64,000 nt of DNA from Bacteroidales bacterium (GTDB taxonomy: Bacteria; Bacteroidota; Bacteroidia; Bacteroidales; WCHB1-69), in the NCBI GenBank assembly GCA_024400875.1, contig JAKSMB010000002.1, positions 99,367-163,366 of the forward strand, written 5' to 3'. The notes under the pieces are model-generated. The model searched no databases, was not told where the DNA came from, and was given only the letters and a program-made list of their open reading frames with translations. Shown piece by piece: positions 23,688 to 33,342 of this stretch. The translations under genes were made by a program, and so were the position numbers. The first letter of the stretch is position 1. Every line of letters begins with the position of its first letter.

Positions 23688-26600
23688 TTGAAAGCAACAA
23701 ATAAAACATATACAAATTGCAAGCTGATCGTACTGTTGTTTGCCTTCTTAGGTTTTCTAACAGGCGGTTACGCTGCCGAAACCATTACTCCGGTTTCCAT
23801 GCTTAATCCGGTTGGCGTTTTCCCTCCGGATACCTCAAAAAAGTCTAATGTTCCCCAGCCCAGCAATAACCCGTTGGACAACTCCTTCAATAGCCCGTTC
23901 TGGTTGCAAAACCCGACAGGTTTGGGAACAAATATCCAGTACGATCCTGAAACCAATACGTATAATTTTCAATATATGACGGGTTCAGTGCCTTATGGCC
24001 CAGGAACTTATATGGACATAAATGAGTATATAGACTACGATTTGCGCAAGAGTATTGATGATTACTGGTACAATCATAGCACTTCGTACGCGGGTGGTAA
24101 TCGTAGGGGTGGCGGTGGCCTCATCCCTGAGTTGCACATTGGCGGCGACCTCTTTGAAGGCATTTTCGGTAGCAATACCATTGACATCCGTCCGGCAGGT
24201 ACGATGGAATTGAAATTTGGTGTTAAGTACAATAATGTTAAGAACTTAACACTTCCTGTTAAGCAACGCCGTCAGATCCAGTTCGACTTTGACGAAGATA
24301 TTCAGCTGAACTTGATTGCTAAGATTGGTGAGAAAATTGAGTTCAACCTCAATTATACCACCGACGAACTTTCCATTGATAACAATATGGACAAAGTGAA
24401 ACTGAAGTATGCTGGTAAGGAGGATGATATTCTGCAATTAATTGAATTTGGTAATGTTACGTTGCCATTGAATAGTACACTCATCACGGGTAGCCAAAGT
24501 TTGTTTGGTGTTAAGTCGCAACTCAAGTTCGGTAATTTGTTGGTGACAGCGGTTGCATCACAAAAGAATAGTACCTCACAAACGATGACCATCACCGGCG
24601 GTGCTGAAGAGCAGGATTTCTATTTCCGTGCCGATGAGTACGAAGAGAACAAACACTTCTTCATTGGACAGTTCTTCCGTGATCATTACAACGAATATCT
24701 GAGCACCTTGCCATTAGTGGGATCTCCAATCGTTATTACTAAGATTGAAGTATGGCGCACCACCGTTGGCGCTGCTACTAATGATAACCGAAATATCGTG
24801 GCATTTACCGACTTGGGTGAATCAGATCCGGAGTTTAATGCCCTTTCTTATAACCCTGCATATGATGGCGGTCAGTATCCCGACAATATGGTTAACAACC
24901 TGACGATGTTTGCTGATTCATCCATTATCCGCAATATCTCCAGCGTGTCTAACAACTTGCAAGGTCTGGGCATGCGTTCGGGTGTGAACTACGAAAAGGT
25001 GGAAAGTGCTCGCTTGCTTTCACCTTCAGAATACACCTTCAACTCAAAGCTGGGTTTCATTACACTTAATTCAGCGCTAAGCTCTGATCAGGTGTTGGCT
25101 GTCGCCTTCCAATATACGGTGATTGGCTCTGATAAGGTTTACCAAGTAGGTGAGTTCTCCAATGAGGTTGCCGCACCAAACTGTATTCGTGTGAAGTTGT
25201 TGAAGAGTACCAGCTTGAATACCAAGTCTCCATTGTGGAAGTTGATGATGAAGAACGTTTACAACCTCTCCGCTTATCAGGTGTCACCGGAAAAATTCCG
25301 CTTGAACATTCTCTATACTGGCGACTCAGAGGGTGTGCCTAATGGTTTCTTCACCAAGGGCTCTCAGAAGGGTATCTCCCTCATCAAGTTGATGGGATTG
25401 GACCGCTTGAACCAACAACAAGATCCTAACCCAGATGGTATCTTCGACTTTATTGATGGCGCTGCTACAGAGGGCGGTACGATCAACTCCAATAATGGTC
25501 GTATCTATTTCCCAACAATAGAACCTTTTGGTAAAGACTTACGCGCTATCTTCCCAGAGAATGAACAGGAATTAGCTAACTTCTATGCATTCGACTCTTT
25601 GTATACGATGACAAAGACGATGGCTCAGCAGATAACCAACAAGAACAAGTATTACATCGAAGGTAGTTATCGCTCTTCCTATGGTTCAGAGTTCCACTTC
25701 TCTACTACCAACGTGGCTAAAGGTTCTGTGAAGGTTACCGCTGGTGGTATTACCTTGACCGAAAATGTGGACTATACGGTCAACTACGATATGGGTACCG
25801 TTTCCATCATCAATCAGGGTGTGTTGAGTTCTGGTACGCCAATCTCTATCTCCATTGAAAACGATAACGCCATTGCCGCCACCGACCAGGTGATGTTTGG
25901 CGCAAACTTCGACTATACTTTCTCTAAGGATTTCAATATCGGTGCAACCATCTTGAACTTGCGTGAGAGACCTTTTACCAACAAGGTGAATTATGGTGAA
26001 GAGCCGATCAACAATATGATCTGGGGTATGAACTTCGCTTATAAAACAGAGCTTCCGTTCATTACCAAGGTGATCGATAAAATTACATTCCATAGTACGA
26101 CCACACAATCCTTCCTTAACTTAGAAGGAGAGTTCGCACACTTTGTACCTGGCCACAACAAGGCTATTGGCAAGACGGGTACAACTTATATCGATGACTT
26201 CGAGGCTTCCAAGTCTACAATTGATTTGATGACGATGGCCAACTGGGTGTTGGCTTCTACACCGCAAGGACAGTTGGATCTCTTCCCAGAGGCTCAAACG
26301 GTTTCCATTGCTGACAATCCTCGTAAGCAACTTGCATACGGTTACAACCGTGCCCGCCTCGCGTGGTATATCATCGACCCGTTGTTCTACAATAACAATA
26401 GTGCAACGCCATCGAACTTGACCTCCGCAGATCAGTCGATGCCGTATGCTCGTGCCGTATATGAACCTGAACTTTTCCCATATAAGCAACAATCAGGTAC
26501 ACAGCTTACCACCTATATGACGGTGTTCAATATGGCATTCTATCCGTCCGAACGCGGTCAGTACAACTATGATGTTGCAGGTGCCGAGGGCTTCTCACAC

Positions 26601-29600
26601 GGTGTGAACGAAGACGGCTCTTTGCGTGATCCTAAAACCCGCTGGGGTGGTATTATGCGTAAATTCGATAATACAGACTTCGAATCCTCCAACTACGAGT
26701 ATATCGAATTCTGGATGATGGATCCATTTATTGAGAATCCTAACCATTCTGGTGGTAAACTTTATTTCAACTTGGGTGACATATCTGAAGATGTTTTGCG
26801 TGATGGTGTCAAGTTCTTTGAAAATGGTTTGCCTGCCGATGGCTCTGACGAGAATGTGGAATTCACCGTATGGGGTCGTGTTCCTACTGTCCAGTTGATT
26901 GTAAACGCCTTCGATAACGACCCGGCAGCCCGTCCTAATCAGGATGTCGGCTTCGATGGCTTGAACGACGTTCGTGAACGTGAACATTTCAACGATACCT
27001 ACCTGTCTTTGTTGGGACAACTTTATGGTACAGGATCTGAAGCTTATCAAAAGGCCTACAACGACCCTTCTTCTGACAACTACCACTATTTCCGTGGTAC
27101 CGATTATGATAATATCGACTTGAAGATCGTAGATCGTTACAAATATTATAACAATGCGGAAGGCAACTCTCCAACGGATGACCAAAGCACTGAAAGTTAT
27201 CCTACCTCCGCAACTTCTCTTCCTAACCTCGAGGATATGAATAATGATAATACCTTGAGTGAGGAAGAAAGATATTACCAGTATGTAATCGACCTCTCAC
27301 CTGAGAATATGGTGGTAGGATCCAACTATATCAATGACATTTATGAAGCATTGCCTGATCCTCTGCCAGATGGTACTCGTCCATTGACAAAGTGGTATCA
27401 GTTCCGTATCCCAATCCACAACCCTGATAAAGTGGTGAATGGCATCTCCGGATTCAATTCCATCCGCTTTATGCGTGTCTTCATGAAAAACTTTGAAGAA
27501 CCTATCATCTGTCGTTTTGCAACCTTTGAATTGGTTCGTGGCGATTGGAGAACTTCCAACGTGAGTCTGCAGGAAGAGGGTGACTATTTGCCAACACAGG
27601 GCGATGGCGAAGGCTCTTTCTATGTGGGAACGGTAAGTATCGAAGAAAACTCAAATCGTACACCTATTCCTTATCTGTTGCCTCCTGGAATTAAGCGTGA
27701 AGAGGCATACGGTACTCAGGTGTATCAAATCAACGAGCAAGCCTTGACAATGAAGGTGGTGGATCTTCCTGATGGCGACGCCCGTGCTATCTATAAGAGT
27801 ACCTCATACGATCTTCGCCAGTTCAATAACTTGCAAATGTTCGTACACGGTGAAGATGTACACAGCAATGGCGATCTTCATAGAGGTGATGTTACCGTGT
27901 TCATCCGTATGGGCTCCGACTTCACGGATAACTACTATGAATATGAAATGCCGATTGAGATTACGCCTTGGGGCGTTGGTAAAGATACCAATGCAATTTG
28001 GCCGGTGGCTAACCGCATGCGTATTTACTTGGATTCTCTTGTGTCTTTGAAGCAGGAAAGAAATATGGCTGTACGTCACGGCGTCCACTCCAGCAATCTG
28101 GTTCCTTATACTAGATATCTGGAAGATGATTACAAGATGACCGTTGTGGGTGTACCGAACTTGGGTGACGTGACAACCATTATGATAGGTATTCGAAATC
28201 CTAAAAAACAAAACCTGAACGATGGTGATGATATGTTGCCGAAATCTGTGGAAGTCTGGATCAACGAATTGCGTTTGTGTGGCTTCGACGATAAACAGGG
28301 ATTGGCTGCCTTGATGCGTGCTCGTGTCAACTTGGCAGATGTGGGCGACCTTACCGTTTCAGGTACCTACTCCACACCAGGATTTGGTAGCATTGAACAA
28401 TCGGTAACGGAACGCTCAATGGATACCAAGTATAGCTTGGATATTGCTACTAACATTGATGGTGGCAAGGTGCTCTTCCCAGAAAAATGGAACATCAAGA
28501 TCCCGGTACACTACGACTACTCTCTCGGTGTTCAGATGCCGGAATATAATCCGCTGAATCCAGACGTGCTGCTGAAGGAAGACTTGGCAACGTATGATAC
28601 CCGTGAACAACGCGACTCTGTTCGTTATCAAACCAATACTTTCACTCAACGTCAGAATGTTAACTTGATGAATGTTCGCAAGGAACGCAATTTCTCAGGT
28701 GGTGGCAAGGTGAAAATGCATCCGTGGGATATCGAAAACTTCGACCTTTCATACTCCTATTCAGAATTGATTCAGCGTGATCCAGACTTGGAGCTGAATA
28801 ACGAATACACACACGATGGCGAAATTGGCTATACTTTCAGTACAAATCCAAAGAACTATCGTCCATTCTCCAAGGTGAAATGGATGAAGTCGAAATGGTT
28901 GCAGTTGATTAGAGACTTCAACATAACACCAATGCCGAAGAATGTGACGATTCGTACCTCTCTCAGACGTGAAATGCAAGAGTTTAAGTATCGTCCAAAG
29001 AGCCAAGGTAACATCATTGTGGATACAAGTTATGTTAAATCTTTCGACTGGACACGTAACTATGCAGTCAATTGGGATCCGTTCCAAAGCTTGAAGTTGG
29101 AATACAAGGCCGACGCTTCCGCCCGTATTGATGAACCTGATGGCAGAATCGACACCCGCGTTGAAAAGGACTCCGTATGGAACTGCTTGGGTCGTGGTGG
29201 TCGTACAACGGATTTCCGTCAGACCTTTAGTGGAACCTACCAGGTGCCTATTAATAAGATACCTTTGTTCAACTGGGTGAATGCCAATGTTCGCTATACC
29301 TCTAATTATATGTATTCTGCATCGGCACTTTCGCTCGCATATCTAGGTAATACGATTCAGAACTCTAACAGCATTCAGGGTAATGCTACTTTGAATATGG
29401 TGACATTATATAATAATGTACCTTATCTCAAAAAAATCAATCAAGGAAGAAGCAATAAGAAGAGACCTGGCGTTCGTGATGATCAGTCGGGTAGAAGGAA
29501 TGCCGATCTGGTAGATGGTAACAAGGACTCCAAGAAGGGTAAGGGTAAAGATTCCCTTCAGGAAAAACCTAACTATGGCAAGATGATTCTGGATGGTACC

Positions 29601-30929
29601 TTACGCGTGATGATGTTGGTAAGAAATGTCTCCGCGAACTATTCGAGAGGTGCCGGTACAACCCTGCCTGGTTATATGGGAACGCCTAACCTGTTCGGTA
29701 TCGACTTCGCAAACAGCTCTCCGGGATTCTTGTTCGTGTTTGGTGCACAACCTGATGTACAAGCCCTTGGTGCTCAAGGCCATTGGCTTACGACCGACTC
29801 CTTGATGAACACCGCATATAGAAGAACCAAGAATGAGGTGCTCAATATGCGTGCAACCATCGAACCGTTTAAGGATTTTAGAATCGATGTGACAGCCAAT
29901 AGAAACTATACGGAGAACTTCTCAGAGTACTTCCACGTGAATGAAGAGGGCGTCGTTTCGCACTATACCCCTCAACGCACGGGTTCATTTAGTATGACCT
30001 ACTGTGGACTTAAGACATTGTTCGCTAACTATGACGATTTGTTTAGCCAGTTCAAGATTGATCGCTTACGTGTGGCTCAACGTATGGCTGAAGGTAATCC
30101 AAACTACACCGGCGCTGTTGATGAAGATGGCTATCCTGTTGGCTATAGTGCCGTATCTCAGGATGTTTTGATGGGCGCTTTCTTCTCTTCCTATATGGGT
30201 AAGAATGTAGATAATATGGATATCTCCACACCGTTTATTAAAATCCCGTTGCCAAACTGGCGACTCAACTATAACGGATTCTCAAAGATTAAGGGTGTGG
30301 ATAAAATCTTCCAGAGCCTCTCTTTGACACATAATTATACTTGTACTTATCAAGTAGGCGGCTATACCACCAATGTGGCTTATCTCGAAGATCATTCTGC
30401 AATGAATAATCTTGGTGACTATATCCCAACCAACGAATTGAGCCAGATTGCAATATCTGAACAGTTTGGTCCGCTTATCGGTTTTGATATGACCCTTAAA
30501 AACAGTACAATCCTTAAGGTTGAATATAAGAAGAGCAGAAATGTATCTTTGAGTTTTGCAAACAACCAGATTACAGAGACCTCCTCTTGGGAGATGACGT
30601 TCTCAGGTGGTTACCGCTTTAAAGATTTGAAACTCGGATTGATCTTCTCTGGTGTTAAACGTCAGTTTGTAAGCGACCTGAACTTGACGGCAGGTGTAGG
30701 TATCAAGGATAATAAGACGATGCTTCGTAAAATCCAAGAAGATGTCGACCAGGTTTCATCTGGTATGATGGTGGCAACTATTAATGTTGCTGCTGAATAT
30801 CAATTCAGTAGAATGGTCGGACTCAAATTCTATTATGATCAGACAATCAACAGACCTAAGATATCCAACCAATATGATCGTATGAATTTTGAAACAGGTA
30901 TTTCAGTAACCTTGAACCTAGCTCAATAG
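23688..30929 (+). CDS. sprA: T9SS outer-membrane translocon SprA (Sov)
   Basis: This 2413-residue protein is the type IX translocon, a giant outer-membrane beta-barrel through which cargo with C-terminal sorting domains is exported. After a signal peptide (VLLFAFLGFLTGGYAAE) the sequence shows SprA blocks such as LIPELHIGGDLFEGIFGSN, GSQSLFGVKSQLKFGNL, TYIDDFEASKSTIDLM, VWINELRLCGFDDKQGLAA and a C-terminal strand-rich end EYQFSRMVGLKFYYDQ. The start must be TTG at 23688: there is an in-frame stop nine bases upstream and no ATG before the signal peptide. ruvA-sprA adjacency is common in Bacteroidota. The two clear T9SS cargo proteins in the window are at 0.8-3.2 kb and 60.9-63.0 kb. Confidence 0.97.
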   Translation: MKATNKTYTNCKLIVLLFAFLGFLTGGYAAETITPVSMLNPVGVFPPDTSKKSNVPQPSNNPLDNSFNSPFWLQNPTGLGTNIQYDPETNTYNFQYMTGSVPYGPGTYMDINEYIDYDLRKSIDDYWYNHSTSYAGGNRRGGGGLIPELHIGGDLFEGIFGSNTIDIRPAGTMELKFGVKYNNVKNLTLPVKQRRQIQFDFDEDIQLNLIAKIGEKIEFNLNYTTDELSIDNNMDKVKLKYAGKEDDILQLIEFGNVTLPLNSTLITGSQSLFGVKSQLKFGNLLVTAVASQKNSTSQTMTITGGAEEQDFYFRADEYEENKHFFIGQFFRDHYNEYLSTLPLVGSPIVITKIEVWRTTVGAATNDNRNIVAFTDLGESDPEFNALSYNPAYDGGQYPDNMVNNLTMFADSSIIRNISSVSNNLQGLGMRSGVNYEKVESARLLSPSEYTFNSKLGFITLNSALSSDQVLAVAFQYTVIGSDKVYQVGEFSNEVAAPNCIRVKLLKSTSLNTKSPLWKLMMKNVYNLSAYQVSPEKFRLNILYTGDSEGVPNGFFTKGSQKGISLIKLMGLDRLNQQQDPNPDGIFDFIDGAATEGGTINSNNGRIYFPTIEPFGKDLRAIFPENEQELANFYAFDSLYTMTKTMAQQITNKNKYYIEGSYRSSYGSEFHFSTTNVAKGSVKVTAGGITLTENVDYTVNYDMGTVSIINQGVLSSGTPISISIENDNAIAATDQVMFGANFDYTFSKDFNIGATILNLRERPFTNKVNYGEEPINNMIWGMNFAYKTELPFITKVIDKITFHSTTTQSFLNLEGEFAHFVPGHNKAIGKTGTTYIDDFEASKSTIDLMTMANWVLASTPQGQLDLFPEAQTVSIADNPRKQLAYGYNRARLAWYIIDPLFYNNNSATPSNLTSADQSMPYARAVYEPELFPYKQQSGTQLTTYMTVFNMAFYPSERGQYNYDVAGAEGFSHGVNEDGSLRDPKTRWGGIMRKFDNTDFESSNYEYIEFWMMDPFIENPNHSGGKLYFNLGDISEDVLRDGVKFFENGLPADGSDENVEFTVWGRVPTVQLIVNAFDNDPAARPNQDVGFDGLNDVREREHFNDTYLSLLGQLYGTGSEAYQKAYNDPSSDNYHYFRGTDYDNIDLKIVDRYKYYNNAEGNSPTDDQSTESYPTSATSLPNLEDMNNDNTLSEEERYYQYVIDLSPENMVVGSNYINDIYEALPDPLPDGTRPLTKWYQFRIPIHNPDKVVNGISGFNSIRFMRVFMKNFEEPIICRFATFELVRGDWRTSNVSLQEEGDYLPTQGDGEGSFYVGTVSIEENSNRTPIPYLLPPGIKREEAYGTQVYQINEQALTMKVVDLPDGDARAIYKSTSYDLRQFNNLQMFVHGEDVHSNGDLHRGDVTVFIRMGSDFTDNYYEYEMPIEITPWGVGKDTNAIWPVANRMRIYLDSLVSLKQERNMAVRHGVHSSNLVPYTRYLEDDYKMTVVGVPNLGDVTTIMIGIRNPKKQNLNDGDDMLPKSVEVWINELRLCGFDDKQGLAALMRARVNLADVGDLTVSGTYSTPGFGSIEQSVTERSMDTKYSLDIATNIDGGKVLFPEKWNIKIPVHYDYSLGVQMPEYNPLNPDVLLKEDLATYDTREQRDSVRYQTNTFTQRQNVNLMNVRKERNFSGGGKVKMHPWDIENFDLSYSYSELIQRDPDLELNNEYTHDGEIGYTFSTNPKNYRPFSKVKWMKSKWLQLIRDFNITPMPKNVTIRTSLRREMQEFKYRPKSQGNIIVDTSYVKSFDWTRNYAVNWDPFQSLKLEYKADASARIDEPDGRIDTRVEKDSVWNCLGRGGRTTDFRQTFSGTYQVPINKIPLFNWVNANVRYTSNYMYSASALSLAYLGNTIQNSNSIQGNATLNMVTLYNNVPYLKKINQGRSNKKRPGVRDDQSGRRNADLVDGNKDSKKGKGKDSLQEKPNYGKMILDGTLRVMMLVRNVSANYSRGAGTTLPGYMGTPNLFGIDFANSSPGFLFVFGAQPDVQALGAQGHWLTTDSLMNTAYRRTKNEVLNMRATIEPFKDFRIDVTANRNYTENFSEYFHVNEEGVVSHYTPQRTGSFSMTYCGLKTLFANYDDLFSQFKIDRLRVAQRMAEGNPNYTGAVDEDGYPVGYSAVSQDVLMGAFFSSYMGKNVDNMDISTPFIKIPLPNWRLNYNGFSKIKGVDKIFQSLSLTHNYTCTYQVGGYTTNVAYLEDHSAMNNLGDYIPTNELSQIAISEQFGPLIGFDMTLKNSTILKVEYKKSRNVSLSFANNQITETSSWEMTFSGGYRFKDLKLGLIFSGVKRQFVSDLNLTAGVGIKDNKTMLRKIQEDVDQVSSGMMVATINVAAEYQFSRMVGLKFYYDQTINRPKISNQYDRMNFETGISVTLNLAQ

Positions 30930-30972
30930 GCTTGCGTGAAAAGGATATTTTATGGTTGAACAATTTTTTTCT

Positions 30973-30980
30973 TATCTTTG
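30973..30980 (+). promoter_or_regulatory. -7 promoter element behind sprA
   Basis: TATCTTTG followed by C, 18 bases before the ATG at 30999. It gives the small lipoprotein-like genes their own transcription start. Confidence 0.6.
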
Positions 30981-30998
30981 CGCTCTAATTTGAAAAAT

Positions 30999-31469
30999 AT
31001 GAAGAAGATAAAGTTTGCTTTATTAATGATTTTGGCGGCAGGCCTGGTGTTTCTCTTTACTCAGTGTGAAAAAGAACGTGGCGGGTCTGTGAAGTTGTCC
31101 TGCTACTTCATTCAGGCTGGTGGAGATACTGTAGGTCCAATTTCAAATGTGTTTGTGTATGCAGATACCACCCGTATCTCTCCTTACGACCACGTTGATA
31201 CGCTGATAAATAACCACGGAGACACCCTCCTTATCCCTAGAACCAATTATACGAATGCCGACTTGGCCAATGCTCGTGGTTATACGGGCGCTGATGGCAG
31301 CATTACATTCACCTTTGCTCATCCAATTCTTCTCAACCTTCTGGCTGTGGATACATTGCGTGATGTGAATGGTCAGGACAGCCTTATCTATAATAGCGTT
31401 CAAACTCAAGTTCAGATTACTGACGGTGATGTTTTGGAAGCTCCAATCTATCTTTATCCTGTATTCTAA
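30999..31469 (+). CDS. Small lipoprotein-like protein A behind sprA
   Basis: The family of this 156-residue protein is not recognised. A hydrophobic leader (MKKIKFALLMILAAGLVFLF) ends in TQC followed by EKE; the cysteine could be lipidated although Gln at -1 is unusual for a lipobox. The mature part is short and strand-rich, ending in QITDGDVLEAPIYLYPVF. It carries six D-S/T-x glycosylation-type tripeptides (DTV, DTT, DTL three times, DSL). It is a clear relative of the next gene in layout: leader-FT[QR]CE, an early second cysteine, D-T-[VL]-G-[PS]-[IV], GYT[GD]A[DN]G followed by a short TF/HTF strand, a P-x-LLN[LV]LA block, and TQVQ near the end. Confidence 0.7.
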   Translation: MKKIKFALLMILAAGLVFLFTQCEKERGGSVKLSCYFIQAGGDTVGPISNVFVYADTTRISPYDHVDTLINNHGDTLLIPRTNYTNADLANARGYTGADGSITFTFAHPILLNLLAVDTLRDVNGQDSLIYNSVQTQVQITDGDVLEAPIYLYPVF

Positions 31470-31481
31470 AAACGGATTGTT

Positions 31482-31886
31482 ATGAGAAAATTTTTGAAAT
31501 GCGCAGTTTACATTTTGGTAGCAGCCGTTGTTGCCTTAACTTTTACACGTTGTGAAACCAAACACGACTGCAAGATGTATATTAGATGCAACTTTACATC
31601 CAATGGCGTTGATACGCTCGGCTCGGTTGCGAATGCTCATATTGTTGTAGGTGAAGACCACTATAACGCACGTGCACGTGCTGAGGGCTATACCGATGCT
31701 AACGGTGTTTTCATCCACACTTTTGAGTTGCCTGCATTGTTGAACGTTTTGGCTACTTATTCAGATACAATTAAAGATGAGGCTGGAAATGTTACGGCTA
31801 TAAAGAATTACTCTGGCGGTACGCAGGTTCAACTTTATGAGGGCGAAACCTCAGAGAAAACCATCTTGATGGTTGAATTATTATAA
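31482..31886 (+). CDS. Small lipoprotein-like protein B, paralogue of the preceding gene
   Basis: A 134-residue protein of unknown family, 12 bases after protein A. The leader ends TFTRCETKHDC; Cys25 or so is the candidate lipidation site with acidic and basic residues after it, loosely like a surface lipoprotein signal. Shared blocks with protein A include VDTLGSVANAHI, GYTDANGVFIHTFELPALLNVLA and GGTQVQLYEGE. This points to tandem duplication and divergence. Two D-T-x tripeptides (DTL, DTI) are present. A role with SprA or at the outer membrane is only inferred from position. Confidence 0.7.
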   Translation: MRKFLKCAVYILVAAVVALTFTRCETKHDCKMYIRCNFTSNGVDTLGSVANAHIVVGEDHYNARARAEGYTDANGVFIHTFELPALLNVLATYSDTIKDEAGNVTAIKNYSGGTQVQLYEGETSEKTILMVELL

Positions 31887-31895
31887 GTATTCATT

Positions 31896-31945
31896 GGCAT
31901 CACTCCTTTACTTCTACTACTCCTTTACTCTTTGATCCCTTTGAC
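31896..31945. repeat. Pyrimidine-rich intergenic tract
   Basis: C/T-rich plus strand with ACTCCTTTACT occurring twice (ACTCCTTTACTTCTACT then ACTCCTTTACTCT). Similar in character to the other tracts listed. Confidence 0.45.
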
Positions 31946-31968
31946 GGTGCGATGCAAAAAGCTATGTT

Positions 31969-33342
31969 TTGAAGAAAAAAAAGTTATACGGTTATCTGTT
32001 TTTAGTTCTTGGGACAATTGTGCTGAGCGTACTTCTCCTCTCACGTGGGAGAATAGAATTCCCTAGAATCGAAAAACATCACCACACTGAAAAAATTCAG
32101 ACGAGCAGCGACACGATAAAGGCGCTGATCTTCTATCATGCTGCCGATTATTTTGTATATCAAGGTCGTGTTATCGGATATCAGTATGATCTGATAAAAC
32201 AGATGGGTGAGGACTTAGGATGCCCTGTGCAAATCTCAGTTGAGAATGATCCAGAGAAGGCTTTCCTGGAGTGCTTGACAAACAATTATGATGTGGTAAG
32301 TTTCGACTTCGATATGAGCCGCTTTGCTCCTGAATATGTCGAACAGTCGGAACCAACTGCTTACACCTACCCTGTGTTGATTACCCGCAAGGGGCATACG
32401 ATTGATAGTACCGCCAAGGAATATGTGGTACACGCAGCTGCAAAATACTCCAATATCTTGGATTATTCTATTCTGCCTAATCCAGAAAGATGGACGCTTG
32501 AACATCATAAGGAGGTTACGGCGGAGGACCTTTTTGAGATGCTGGCGGACTCTACCATTGATTATCTCGTATGTAACTTTAACGTGGCCATTACGATGCT
32601 CCCATTCTATAAGCAGTTGTCGTTAGGCCCACGCATTGGTGAGAATTTCCCAAGGCGATGGGTGCTCAATCGATACAACACGGAACTGAATGAAACGATT
32701 AACAAGTGGCTCCGTGAGTTTGAGAAGACTCCTAAATATCAGCAAATGTGCGAAAAGTATCTCTCCAGACATTCGTACGTTATCGAGAGATCATTCGGCA
32801 GCAAGCGTAATAACATCTCATCTTATGATAAATGTATGAAGTTGGCCAGCGCACGTTGCAAGATCGATTGGCGGTTTATGTCTTCCATTATATACCAAGA
32901 ATCGCATTTCTGTACCGATGTTTTGGGTATGGGCGGCAGTTTTGGCATTATGCAGATGATGCCAGCCACTCGTGAACGTTATGGCATCACCGACTCCTCT
33001 TCTGTGGAAGAACAACTGTGGGCGGGCGCCCGTTACATCGCTTCCCTCTATAGAATATTTGAGAATAAGGTTGACTCTACGGAAATCTACTACTTCGTCG
33101 CTGGCGCGTATAACTCGGGCCCCGGACATATTCTGGATGCCATGGCTCTGTGCAAGAAACATGACGGCGACTATCAACATTGGCAACCCGTGTCGGAGTA
33201 TCTGATACTTAAATCAAGAAGAGAATACTATAACGACCCAGTCGTGAAATGCGGATATTACCCAGGTAAACATACGGTGAACTATGTTGAGGAGGTGATG
33301 AACCGCTATAATGGATATGTAATTACAAAAAAAGAAGAATGA
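31969..33342 (+). CDS. MltF-like lytic transglycosylase (solute-binding + SLT domains)
   Basis: The 457-residue exported protein has an N-terminal membrane anchor (YLFLVLGTIVLSVLLL). A periplasmic solute-binding-like domain (about 48-265, TIKALIFYHAADYFVYQGRV) and a C-terminal soluble-lytic-transglycosylase domain (about 285-440) follow, with catalytic Glu311 in IIYQESHF and GGSFGIMQMMPATRERYGI. This is the MltF layout: it cleaves peptidoglycan to 1,6-anhydromuropeptides, possibly controlled by ligand binding. No in-frame ATG exists before the membrane segment; the start is TTG at 31969, preceded by an in-frame stop at 31942. Its stop overlaps the purD start (ATGA). Confidence 0.88.
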   Translation: MKKKKLYGYLFLVLGTIVLSVLLLSRGRIEFPRIEKHHHTEKIQTSSDTIKALIFYHAADYFVYQGRVIGYQYDLIKQMGEDLGCPVQISVENDPEKAFLECLTNNYDVVSFDFDMSRFAPEYVEQSEPTAYTYPVLITRKGHTIDSTAKEYVVHAAAKYSNILDYSILPNPERWTLEHHKEVTAEDLFEMLADSTIDYLVCNFNVAITMLPFYKQLSLGPRIGENFPRRWVLNRYNTELNETINKWLREFEKTPKYQQMCEKYLSRHSYVIERSFGSKRNNISSYDKCMKLASARCKIDWRFMSSIIYQESHFCTDVLGMGGSFGIMQMMPATRERYGITDSSSVEEQLWAGARYIASLYRIFENKVDSTEIYYFVAGAYNSGPGHILDAMALCKKHDGDYQHWQPVSEYLILKSRREYYNDPVVKCGYYPGKHTVNYVEEVMNRYNGYVITKKEE

